NCBI GenBank assembly: GCA_947259425.1
Contig: CAMYMO010000040.1
Location: 1 to 19,110 of the forward strand
Reading direction: 5' to 3'
DNA from: an uncultured Ectothiorhodospiraceae bacterium
Lineage (GTDB): Bacteria; Pseudomonadota; Gammaproteobacteria; UBA6429; Thiohalophilaceae
Length of the DNA: 19,110 bases
The notes below the pieces were generated by a model that was given only the letters and a program-made list of their open reading frames with translations, was not told where the DNA came from and did not search any database. The first letter of the stretch is position 1; the number at the start of each line of letters is the position of its first letter. Shown piece by piece: positions 7,598-14,545 of the stretch. A program made the translations under genes and the position numbers.

Positions 7598-7987
7598 GTG
7601 GCAGGGGCAGGTGAAGATGGAAATGGATGGAAAATTTGCTTAAAGCAGCAGTTATCACCTGCGCAATGTCTTGAGTTTAGCGTTCCTGGCACGGTTAAAA
7701 CGTCACTAGCACGAGATATCGATGGTTTTGTCGTGAACTGGCAGGATACATTTTTTGCCTATCAGAATAGCTGTCCGCATACCGGTGCGAGTCTAAACTG
7801 GACGCCGAATCAGTTTTTTGATTTGGATTTGCGTTTTTTACAATGCGGAATGCACGGTGCTTTATTCGAACCCGATTCGGGTTTGTGTGTGCGAGGTCCT
7901 TGTCTTGCCCAGTCACTCAGGCAACTGCCGTTAAGCGAGATTGATGGTTGGTTGTGTCTCGAGCTGGATAAATGTCGCAAAATTTAA
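7598..7987 (+). CDS. Small Rieske-type [2Fe-2S] protein
   Basis: A 129-residue soluble protein with a complete Rieske site: C59-P-H61-T-G and C83-G-M-H86-G, the two Cys and two His that bind the [2Fe-2S] cluster. There is no signal peptide or membrane helix, so it resembles cytoplasmic Rieske ferredoxins rather than the bc1 subunit. It starts at GTG 7598, three bases after the yjbQ stop, with GGGGA in the end of yjbQ as probable ribosome-binding site. That points to translational coupling. Two further Cys near the C-terminal half (C-V-R-G-P-C) are also present. It likely passes electrons to an unidentified oxygenase or reductase; the link with YjbQ is positional only. Confidence 0.87.
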   Translation: MAGAGEDGNGWKICLKQQLSPAQCLEFSVPGTVKTSLARDIDGFVVNWQDTFFAYQNSCPHTGASLNWTPNQFFDLDLRFLQCGMHGALFEPDSGLCVRGPCLAQSLRQLPLSEIDGWLCLELDKCRKI

Positions 7988-8052
7988 ATAAATTGGGTTC
8001 TGGCCAGGCTATTCGGTTATTTAGTGTCCACCTTTACTATAAAGTCATTACT

Positions 8053-8099
8053 GGTTTTGCCGATACAGACAGCGAGTAAAACGATAAGACGGCAAAACC
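8053..8099. repeat. 10-bp inverted repeat upstream of the SH3-domain gene
   Basis: GGTTTTGCCG (8053-8062) and CGGCAAAACC (8090-8099) are perfect complements separated by 27 bp, just before the AAAGGA site of the SH3 gene. It could be an operator pair or an mRNA leader stem. There is no T-run, so it is not a simple terminator. Confidence 0.5.
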
Positions 8100-8118
8100 G
8101 GCAATTAAAGGACATTAT

Positions 8119-8697
8119 ATGCCAGGGAAAACCTTTATAGTCATTCATGTATTTATTGTGGCTTTATTCTCAGCCACGCAACTGCATGCGCAAGAAGTTT
8201 TTGTTAAAGACAGCCTGCGTGTCGGAGTACGTCCTCAACCAGGTAATAGCGTTGCCCCCGTTTCCGTTGTGACCACCGGGATGAAATTGACCGTGCTGGA
8301 AGAATCAGGAAATTATCTAAAAATTAAAACCGATACCGGTATAACAGGCTGGATTAAAAAATCCTATGCCTCTCCCGAACCGCCTGCGCGAGTTTACTTG
8401 CAACAACTACAGGAAAAATATGAGAAATTAGATTCCAGTTTGGTTGAGCAAACAAAGAAGGCACGAGTCGCGGAACTTAATGCTCATACCTTAAATGAAG
8501 AAATCACCGAACTGAAAAAACATAATGCGGAATTACGTGTTCAGCTCGATGATGCACAGAGTGAGAATTTAGTCTCAAGCTTCTCGTATTTTTGGAAGCT
8601 CGGGCTTTATTTAGTAATTTGCGTTGTTGGATTTATTGCTGGCGTTTTCTGGCACCGAGGTTATGCAATGAAACGCCTGGGTGGCTTGCGGGTTTAA
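8119..8697 (+). CDS. TIGR04211-type SH3-domain, coiled-coil membrane protein
   Basis: A 192-residue protein with the layout of the YgiM/TIGR04211 family. It has a signal peptide at residues 1-24 (ending L-H-A), a bacterial SH3b domain at about 26-88 (V-K-D-S-L-R-V-G-V-R-P-Q-P-G ... G-I-T-G-W-I-K-K), a coiled coil at about 93-150 (E/K/L heptads), a single membrane helix at about 159-178, and a short basic tail. The SH3b and coiled coil would lie in the periplasm, with the C terminus inside. The function is unknown; SH3b domains often bind peptidoglycan or proteins. AAAGGA at 8107 serves the ATG. It converges on the YbaK-HDOD gene with a 17-bp gap and no clear terminator. Confidence 0.87.
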   Translation: MPGKTFIVIHVFIVALFSATQLHAQEVFVKDSLRVGVRPQPGNSVAPVSVVTTGMKLTVLEESGNYLKIKTDTGITGWIKKSYASPEPPARVYLQQLQEKYEKLDSSLVEQTKKARVAELNAHTLNEEITELKKHNAELRVQLDDAQSENLVSSFSYFWKLGLYLVICVVGFIAGVFWHRGYAMKRLGGLRV

Positions 8698-8714
8698 GTT
8701 TTGATTGCGGTTAG

Positions 8715-10076
8715 TTAGGCGCGAACCGATACGGCCATTTCACTAAGAATATCACCTCCCTGTAAGACTTCATCCATAATAATGAAGACGTCCTCTTCAT
8801 TGAGGCCTAATTTTGCCAGGAGTTCTTCAGGTAGTTCATCTGTATCTGCGTCAGACATGCCATGCATTTTTAATAAACGTTCTGACAGGTTTAATAATAA
8901 TGGGTATTCAGCCCAGGGACCGTCGTAGTCCAGGTTGTGATGTTCTTTCACAGTAATCGTCAATTCTTCAGGCATATCCCAGGCTTGCATTAGCCAGGCA
9001 CCGATTTCTGTGTGGGTTGTACCCAATAATCGATTTTCCATCTCATGGATAGGGTGTTCCGGGTTGGCACTGATCATTTTATTAAGCCAGGCGTGTTCAT
9101 TTTTAAAAAATAAATGCAGAGCAAGAAAACCAACATCATGCAGCAAGCCGGCAAGATAGGCGATGCCGGGTTTTGGGCGGATAGCGCGGGGCATAGCGGT
9201 GGCAAGTTGTTGAGTCAGCGCTGCAGTGTAGGTTGAGTGCTTCCAGAATTGCTCTTCCCCTAAGGGGCCTTTTTCGGGCAGTTTAAACACCCGACCCATC
9301 GCGTAACCTAAAGACAAATGCAATACGGTCTCATAGCCGAGTACTCGAAAGATGGCATCCTTGAGTGAGGTTATTGGTTCCCTGTTGTTGAAAATGGCTG
9401 AGTTCGAGTAGCGAATGATTTGACTCGATAAAGATAAGTCTGCCTCAACAATCTCGACCAGATCATCGACCGTGCTGTTAGGATTGTTACGTATGCTTAA
9501 AATGCGACTTGGCATATCAGGTAAAGCAGGTAATCGATCTATTTTTGCGATACGTTCTCGAATACTCAATTCAGATTTATTGGCGGGTTTCGTCTGCTCG
9601 GTTTGAGCAGGAGTCGAAAAAATAGAACCGATTAAGGCATCTTTCGACAGCAATTGAATTTCTTCACTAACCACCTTCAATAAGGTGCATGAATGAGATG
9701 CCATGAAATAGACGAAATCACTATTTGTTAGCTGTTCATCAATAATGACTTGTATACCGTTTTTGGTATTGAGCTCAAAATCAGGCAAATGAATGGCCGC
9801 CATCAATTTTGTGACGATCTGGGCGGTATCGCTAATACCCAGATTTCGATGTAAAATAGAGTTCAGGTTGGCAAGACTGAATTGATGGCTTGCAGGGTAT
9901 AATGCGATGACCAGGCCGGTATCATCCTGCAGCATTGTAACGTGACAGACGCTTTCCAGTGGTACGGTCTGCTGGAGCCAGTCCTCTTTTAGACTAATAG
10001 CATCCGGTGCATGAATGGTCTCAAACTCAATATGTTGTTTATCTAGCAATAACGGGATCAGGTCGCCATCTGACAT
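8715..10076 (-). CDS. YbaK-like domain fused to HDOD domain
   Basis: A 453-residue cytoplasmic protein. The N-terminal 150 residues look like a YbaK/aminoacyl-tRNA-deacylase-type domain (V-C-H-V-T-M-L-Q-D, then L-V-I-A-L-Y-P-A-S-H-Q-F-S-L-A-N-L). In editing enzymes this fold hydrolyses mischarged tRNA, but here it may only bind a ligand. A linker at about 150-175 leads to an HDOD domain (about 178-390): L-P-A-L-P-D-M-P, E-A-D-L-S-L-S-S-Q-I-I-R-Y-S-N-S-A, W-K-H280-S, L-L-H313-D314-V-G and V-K-E-H-H-N. GAGGG precedes the ATG at normal spacing. It is divergent from the cNMP-rhodanese gene across 305 bp. The HDOD call is firm; the YbaK call is moderate, and the role is probably regulatory. Confidence 0.88.
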   Translation of the reverse strand: MSDGDLIPLLLDKQHIEFETIHAPDAISLKEDWLQQTVPLESVCHVTMLQDDTGLVIALYPASHQFSLANLNSILHRNLGISDTAQIVTKLMAAIHLPDFELNTKNGIQVIIDEQLTNSDFVYFMASHSCTLLKVVSEEIQLLSKDALIGSIFSTPAQTEQTKPANKSELSIRERIAKIDRLPALPDMPSRILSIRNNPNSTVDDLVEIVEADLSLSSQIIRYSNSAIFNNREPITSLKDAIFRVLGYETVLHLSLGYAMGRVFKLPEKGPLGEEQFWKHSTYTAALTQQLATAMPRAIRPKPGIAYLAGLLHDVGFLALHLFFKNEHAWLNKMISANPEHPIHEMENRLLGTTHTEIGAWLMQAWDMPEELTITVKEHHNLDYDGPWAEYPLLLNLSERLLKMHGMSDADTDELPEELLAKLGLNEEDVFIIMDEVLQGGDILSEMAVSVRA

Positions 10077-10185
10077 GATTTTTCCCTCTATTTTTATATG
10101 TGTTATTTATGTTTCGTGCTTAAAATTCAATCGGCCGAGTAAGCCTAAGTCTTAAGTCCAACCAACATAAACTACGTTAAATATT

Positions 10186-10219
10186 GTTACATGACTTATT
10201 TTGGTCTCCATCATGTAAC
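10186..10219. promoter_or_regulatory. Perfect 9-bp inverted repeat in the divergent gap; possible operator
   Basis: GTTACATGA (10186-10194) and TCATGTAAC (10211-10219) are exact complements with a 16-bp spacer. They lie inside the 305-bp gap between the leftward YbaK-HDOD gene and the rightward cNMP-rhodanese gene. A shorter repeat, CAATTT/AAATTG, lies about 30 bp further on. The rest of the gap is AT-rich and shows no gene. A dimeric regulator site is plausible; the regulator is unknown. Confidence 0.45.
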
Positions 10220-10381
10220 GCGAATTTGGATGAGGGGGATAGTTGCAATTTAATATCGTCCCAAATTGAAAAATGTTTAATGATAAGATTGAATTGCGAG
10301 CATACTCACAGTTCATAACTAATATTAAAATGCTTAAGGTGCTAGAATTTATTTCTCCAGATTTTGTAGGGAATCTTTTAA

Positions 10382-11746
10382 ATGGTTAATAAGGCGTCAA
10401 TCACAATCGAACGGCTTAAAGAGCTGGAACCACTCTCAAATCTATCAGATGAACGACTGGAAGAGCTTGTGTCGTTATCCTATGTTGAACAATTGCCTAT
10501 CGGTGTGAACCTGTTTCATGAGGGGGATATCGATAACCAAACAATCTATCTGCTTGATGGTGATGTACAACTTAGTACAGCGGATAAAAAAACGGATAGG
10601 GTCCTTACTAGCAAGCAATCTGAGTCGAAACACCCGCTTGACGACTCCCAGCCACGCCAGGTCTCCTGTACCGCAATGAGTCGCGTTGAATTAGTTCGCA
10701 TTGATAACAGTGTTCTTGATTATATGATGATGTGGGATCAACTCGCGGTTTCAGAAGCAGCCGAGGCGGAAGAACAGGAGACTAATTCCCAGGTTGATAA
10801 ATCTGAAACGCCTGAACCGGAGGCGACAAAGCCGACAGCGAAAAATAAAGACGATCAATCAATCAAGCAATCGAGTTCATCTGAACCTGCCAAAGCTAAA
10901 ACGAAACAAAATGAATCGGCTGAATCTGCCGCCAAAGCAAAAGATAAACCTCAGCCTAAAGGTAACGTTCAGGCCGGCAATAAAGACAAGACTGAAGCTG
11001 CCTCTATTGAGCCAGGCAAAGAAAACGAAGCGGCACAGAAATCCACATCAAAAGAAAATAAACAACAATCAGATGATGAACCTAAGATCCCTGCCTTTGT
11101 GGGAGATGAAGATAAGAGCTGGATTCGAAAAATGCGTCATATCATGGCGTTTAAAAATATGCCGCCGGCTAATATTAAGGCCTTGTTGGAAAAGATGGAG
11201 ACCATTATCGTTGAGGATGGTGAAGTCGTCGTTAAACAAGGTGACGAGGGGGACTATTATTATGTCTTGACTGAAGGCGAGGCTCGAGTGACGCGCACGG
11301 TTGAGCTTGCCACCTTGAGTGCCGGCGCAAGCTTTGGTGAGGAGGCTTTGGTATCCGAAGGTCAACGCAATGCATCCGTTACCATGAAAGGCAATGGTAT
11401 GTTGATGCGGTTATCGAAACAAAATTTTAATGCCTTATTAAAAGAACCCCTGCTGGCACGTGTATCACCGGATGATGCGCGGGTTGAAGCGAATAAAGGC
11501 GCGATCTGGCTGGATGTACGCCATGCCAAAGAGTATGCCTTTAGCCGTTTGCCTAAGGCGATTAATATCCCATTGCATGAAATGCGGATTCGCCTTACTG
11601 AACTGGATAAAGATAAACATTATATTTGTTATTGCAGTACCGGGCGGCGTAGCAGTGCGGCAGCCTTTTTATTGGTACAACGTGGTTATAATGCGAGTGT
11701 GTTAAATGGTGGTATAAAAGTAATGGCGCAGGATCTGGTGAAATAA
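10382..11746 (+). CDS. cNMP-binding / charged linker / cNMP-binding / rhodanese protein
   Basis: A 454-residue multidomain protein. Residues 5-120 resemble the beginning and end of a cNMP-binding barrel (L-S-N-L-S-D-E-R-L-E-E-L, then F-H-E-G-D) but lack a phosphate-binding cassette, so this domain is degenerate. Residues about 123-235 are a low-complexity Lys/Glu/Gln/Ser/Ala linker. Residues about 245-360 form an intact cNMP domain with the cassette F318-G-E-E-A-L ... R329-N-A-S-V. Residues about 362-454 form a rhodanese domain with L-D-V-R and the active-site loop C418-S-T-G-R-R-S. Rhodaneses carry persulfide sulfur on that Cys, so the protein may link a nucleotide or other ligand signal to sulfur transfer; this link is inference. 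It is distinct from the double-cNMP protein at 1832-2779. It converges on hinT with only 10 bases between stops. Confidence 0.9.
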   Translation: MVNKASITIERLKELEPLSNLSDERLEELVSLSYVEQLPIGVNLFHEGDIDNQTIYLLDGDVQLSTADKKTDRVLTSKQSESKHPLDDSQPRQVSCTAMSRVELVRIDNSVLDYMMMWDQLAVSEAAEAEEQETNSQVDKSETPEPEATKPTAKNKDDQSIKQSSSSEPAKAKTKQNESAESAAKAKDKPQPKGNVQAGNKDKTEAASIEPGKENEAAQKSTSKENKQQSDDEPKIPAFVGDEDKSWIRKMRHIMAFKNMPPANIKALLEKMETIIVEDGEVVVKQGDEGDYYYVLTEGEARVTRTVELATLSAGASFGEEALVSEGQRNASVTMKGNGMLMRLSKQNFNALLKEPLLARVSPDDARVEANKGAIWLDVRHAKEYAFSRLPKAINIPLHEMRIRLTELDKDKHYICYCSTGRRSSAAAFLLVQRGYNASVLNGGIKVMAQDLVK

Positions 11747-11764
11747 ATTAAAAAATTTATCCAG
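11735..11764. terminator. Weak hairpin covering two convergent stop codons
   Basis: ATAAATT (11743-11749) pairs with AATTTAT (11754-11760) around AAAA, and CTGG (11735-11738) can extend the stem with CCAG (11761-11764) across a small bulge. It spans the stops of the cNMP-rhodanese gene and hinT. It may act weakly in both directions, but it is AT-only at the core and lacks a long T-run. Confidence 0.3.
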
Positions 11765-12101
11765 GTGGCCAGCTCATCGGGCGTCCTGCTAATACATGTA
11801 GATGGATATGGAAAACGGTTTGTCCACCATGCTGATTACAGTTCATCACTAACCGATAACCATCTTCGGCAACACCACGATCGGCCGCAATAGATTTTGC
11901 CGCTAAAAATAGCTTACCAATAATTTGAGCTTGCTCACCCTCTAGCTCATTGGTGGTGGCAATATGTTGTTTCGGGATGCATAGAAAATGATGGGGTGCC
12001 TGTGGGTTTAGATCATTAAAGGCAACGACATCATCGTCTTCATAGATAAAATCAGTGGGGATTTCACCCTTTACAATCTTGCAAAACAAACAATCGGACA
12101 T
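11757..12101 (-). CDS. hinT: HIT-family nucleotide-binding hydrolase (HinT)
   Basis: A 114-residue protein spanning the normal length of bacterial HinT, a purine-nucleoside phosphoramidate hydrolase. The histidine triad is F-H98-I-H100-L-H102-V-L, with the middle and flanking His forming the nucleotide phosphate site. An N-terminal C4-L-F-C7 pair matches the zinc-binding type of HIT protein. G-G-Q-T-V before the triad and F-N-D-L-N-P-Q-A-P-H-H near residue 30 are also family typical. AAGGAAAA precedes the ATG. It lies 21 bases downstream of the FIST gene on the same strand and is probably co-transcribed with it. Its physiological substrates are unsettled. Confidence 0.95.
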   Translation of the reverse strand: MSDCLFCKIVKGEIPTDFIYEDDDVVAFNDLNPQAPHHFLCIPKQHIATTNELEGEQAQIIGKLFLAAKSIAADRGVAEDGYRLVMNCNQHGGQTVFHIHLHVLAGRPMSWPPG

Positions 12102-12122
12102 AATGTTTTCCTTCTCGCGTGT

Positions 12123-13217
12123 CTATAAAAATAGCAGTAATACACCGGTATAACCATAAAGCTGATCGCCGGCAATCTCGCCATTGGCATAAAATCCTAC
12201 CAGTGGCACGTCGCCCAGAATGTCGGCGATGAGTTCAAGTTCTTTGTGCTGAACGCCAAACATATGTTGGCCACGTCCAAGACAGCTAAAATATAAGCCA
12301 CCTTTGATATTGGATTTTGCCCGTGTTTTTAACTTGCTGACCATTTTCTGCAAGTCATTGATGGCGGTACTGCCATCACGTTTACAAAACATCATCTTGC
12401 TACCGGTTTGAATATATTCGCCAATGGCGAGGGCACCCGAATTAGTGTCGATGCCCATTAGATTACGGACGGTATAGTCACCTGTGTCTGAACCGCTGAT
12501 TGGAAAGCCAGCAAAAATATAGCCACCAATTCGGTTCAGGTCGCGGGCTAATACTTCACCAATCTCTTCTTTCATTACATCCAGTGCTGGCCGGTTATCA
12601 AGATGAACAACGATATTACTGTCGCATTCGGTAATCGTATGAGTCTTACCGATCGGCGAACAGCCTTGTGATATACCCGTTACCAGTGAAACTGAGTCAT
12701 TGAATACGACCCCGGATAACAAACCTTCATTAATCTCTCCGGCAATTTGGTAATGATAATTATCGGATGAAGTTAATCCGCCGATCAAATAGCCGTTACC
12801 GATATCTTCTGGTAGTTTATGTATAATATTTGGTAAATCACCGTTGCGCGGATCGCCATGGACGACAGCAACCTGAACTCCATCCGTTTTTAATTGAGCC
12901 GGTAGATGTTTTGGTGAAGCAAAAATAGTGTAATCTTTTTCAGGAATATCGGTTACCAGCATAACGATTGCAGGCTGTTCGATAAATTCTTTACGAGTTG
13001 CACAAACTGCCATGCCGACTGTACCTACCCAGTCATCTAATACCGTTAAAGCCTTTATCTTACGCAGAATATCACCGAGATGTTGTGCGTGAAGATCGGT
13101 TACATAGATAAAACCGAGAGTGGATTCATCCGGTAAAGTACCTAATTGACTAAAGCATTCATCAATGGCATCAGACCAATCCGGATTTTCGCTTTGAGCA
13201 AGTAAGAAATGTTCCAT
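12123..13217 (-). CDS. FIST-domain (FIST_N + FIST_C) signal protein
   Basis: A 364-residue soluble protein with the two FIST modules. The N-terminal part (about 25-215) contains the Gly-rich core (V-G-T-V-G-M-A-V, G-N-G-Y-L-I-G-G-L-T-S-S). The C-terminal part (about 220-360) includes G-L-Y-F-S-C-L-G-R-G, L-V-G-F-Y-A-N-G-E-I-A-G and the terminal Y-G-Y-T-G-V-L-L-L-F strand typical of FIST_C. FIST domains are proposed small-ligand sensors, sometimes fused to chemoreceptors or kinases. Here the protein stands alone, without a membrane helix or output domain, so a partner is needed. It is transcribed leftward with hinT. A strong terminator separates it from phosphoribulokinase upstream, so it should have its own promoter in 13218-13320. 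The ribosome-binding site is weak. Confidence 0.88.
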   Translation of the reverse strand: MEHFLLAQSENPDWSDAIDECFSQLGTLPDESTLGFIYVTDLHAQHLGDILRKIKALTVLDDWVGTVGMAVCATRKEFIEQPAIVMLVTDIPEKDYTIFASPKHLPAQLKTDGVQVAVVHGDPRNGDLPNIIHKLPEDIGNGYLIGGLTSSDNYHYQIAGEINEGLLSGVVFNDSVSLVTGISQGCSPIGKTHTITECDSNIVVHLDNRPALDVMKEEIGEVLARDLNRIGGYIFAGFPISGSDTGDYTVRNLMGIDTNSGALAIGEYIQTGSKMMFCKRDGSTAINDLQKMVSKLKTRAKSNIKGGLYFSCLGRGQHMFGVQHKELELIADILGDVPLVGFYANGEIAGDQLYGYTGVLLLFL

Positions 13218-13320
13218 AGTCTTAAGCGTAATCGAAAATAGCTTTAAAGGGTATGACTAATAGATAAAAAATGTAACAGTTTCATTCTTCGCAAAACAAT
13301 TAGGGAAGAAACCGGGACCA

Positions 13321-13349
13321 AAAAAAACCGGGACAGGCCCGGTTTTTTT
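13321..13349 (-). terminator. Intrinsic terminator after phosphoribulokinase
   Basis: AAAAACCGGG (13323-13332) pairs perfectly with CCCGGTTTTT (13338-13347) around ACAGG. A T-run lies on each side, so it can function in both directions. It sits 19 bases after the prk stop on the minus strand, so its natural role is ending the prk transcript. A partial repeat of the left arm (ACCGGGACC) lies about 16 bp to the left. Confidence 0.88.
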
Positions 13350-13367
13350 ATAACTCAGTGTTAGAAA

Positions 13368-14255
13368 CTAAGCTTTCTTTTTCTTCTCAATTAAATCATG
13401 AATCACTGGATTAAGAATTAATTCCATCGCAAAGCCCATTTTACCACCAGGCACGACAATGGTATTCGGACGTGACATGAATGAATCCTGGATCATGTTT
13501 AGGATGTAAGGGAAATCAACCCGCTCTGGATTGCGAAAACGAATCACAATGAAACTTTCATCCGGTGTTGGGATATCACGAGCGATGAAAGGATTAGAGG
13601 TATCCACCGTGGGTACTCGCTGGAAGTTAATATCAGTACGCGAGAATTGTGGTGTTATGAAATTAACGTAATCATCCATACGGCGCAAAATCGTATCGAC
13701 AATGGCCTCAGCAGAATAACCCCGTTGGGCGTTATCGCGATGGATTTTTTGTATCCATTCAAGATTGACGATGGGAACCACACCCACTAACAGATCGGTA
13801 AATTTGGCAACATCGGTGCTACCATCAACGACGCCGCCGTGTAGACCTTCATAAAAGAGTAAATCAGTCTCTTCGCTGATATCTTCAAAAGGGGTAAATT
13901 CACCTGGGTTCAAATTGGTTGAGAGGCGGGCATTATGTTGTGCTGCCTCTTCGTCACTATGTAAATAGTAACGACGCTTACATTTACCAGTTTTGCCATA
14001 CGCTTCAAAGGTCTCTGCCAGGGTATCGAAATGGTTGGATTCAGGTCCAAAGTGGCTGAGTTGTTTGCCTTTAGCGGCAAATTCTTCGATAGCCTTTTTC
14101 ATTGCCGCACGGTCATAACGGTGATAACTGTCGCCTTCTATGACCAATGGATTGATCTTTTCACGGAAGAAAATGTGCTCAAAAGCGTTTTTAACGGTGG
14201 TTGTACCGGCGCCTGAAGAGCCCGTAACAGCGATAACTGGATGTTTCGCAGACAT
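13368..14255 (-). CDS. prk: Phosphoribulokinase, class I
   Basis: A 295-residue cytoplasmic enzyme that phosphorylates ribulose 5-phosphate with ATP to give ribulose 1,5-bisphosphate. The P-loop is G12-S-S-G-A-G-T-T-T. Substrate residues Asp42, His45 and Arg49 (G-D-S-Y-H-R-Y-D-R), the acidic L-F-Y-E136-G-L-H-G-G, and H-R173-D174 ... R178-G are all present at the proteobacterial positions. From memory, the segment D-T-I-L-R-R-M-D-D-Y-V and the ending F-M-S-R-x-N-T-I-V-V-P-G-G-K-M resemble Calvin-cycle enzymes more than Escherichia coli PrkB, although the first 20 residues look like both. AGGAGC precedes the ATG. The gene stands alone between a structured gap and a strong terminator, with no cbb genes in the window. 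Autotrophy is therefore likely but not proven. Confidence 0.93.
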   Translation of the reverse strand: MSAKHPVIAVTGSSGAGTTTVKNAFEHIFFREKINPLVIEGDSYHRYDRAAMKKAIEEFAAKGKQLSHFGPESNHFDTLAETFEAYGKTGKCKRRYYLHSDEEAAQHNARLSTNLNPGEFTPFEDISEETDLLFYEGLHGGVVDGSTDVAKFTDLLVGVVPIVNLEWIQKIHRDNAQRGYSAEAIVDTILRRMDDYVNFITPQFSRTDINFQRVPTVDTSNPFIARDIPTPDESFIVIRFRNPERVDFPYILNMIQDSFMSRPNTIVVPGGKMGFAMELILNPVIHDLIEKKKKA

Positions 14256-14545
14256 AAGCTGCTCCTAATAATTGTAATAATCTTGTTTGGACTTATCTAA
14301 ACTCTTGTTTTTACAAGACTTTATCTCGTCCCCCTAAAATTCAGCCGCCTATTGTACTGAAAAGCAGCAGACGTGTAACCCTTGATCAATCACTCGTTTT
14401 TTGGTTCGAGGTCCAGGTGATGGCCTGAACCACGTTAGAAGAGCGTGTGATCTAACCGCGCGGTAGAGTCAGGCTTACGGAAGGCTAAGCAGGCAGCCTG
14501 AACCCGGCTACAGGCGGATGAGCATCAAACCCTGGCGGAACAGAT
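14256..14545. other. Gene-free stretch rich in inverted repeats; possible structured RNA
   Basis: No coding frame of useful length is present on either strand. Several hairpins can be drawn: GGTTC/GAACC with inner AGG/CCT and CCA/TGG (about 14404-14432), GTTAGA/TCTAAC, CAGGCT/AGCCTG, an overlapping GCTTA/TAAGC, and GCCTG/CAGGC. The word GCCTGAACC occurs twice on the plus strand. At the right edge CCCTG (14530-14534) pairs with CAGGG (14547-14551) over the merR stop and could weakly end merR transcripts. The part is less AT-rich than other gaps here. It could be a small RNA or a long 3' leader; no known RNA family fits well. The leftmost 100 bases must hold the prk promoter. Confidence 0.35.

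Noticed and set aside
10794..11270. 158-residue plus-strand frame inside the cNMP-rhodanese gene
   Set aside because: It overlaps the lysine-rich linker in another frame, and its Arg/Lys/Asn-rich content is a by-product of that composition.
14403..14416. tRNA T-arm-like GGTTCGAGGTCC
   Set aside because: No acceptor, anticodon or D arm can be found on either side.
14432..14460. Integron attC site suggested by GTTAGA and TCTAAC
   Set aside because: The two words are in the opposite order from an attC site and only 11 bases apart, with no integrase or cassette array nearby.
14380..14530. Possible RNase P RNA, 4.5S or 6S RNA
   Set aside because: Short words resemble conserved pieces (GAACCCGGCT near an rnpB-like end, GTCAGG/GGAA/AGCAG like SRP RNA). 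However, the order and spacing are wrong, the rnpB core is missing, and no long SRP-type hairpin or 6S-type closing stem can be drawn.
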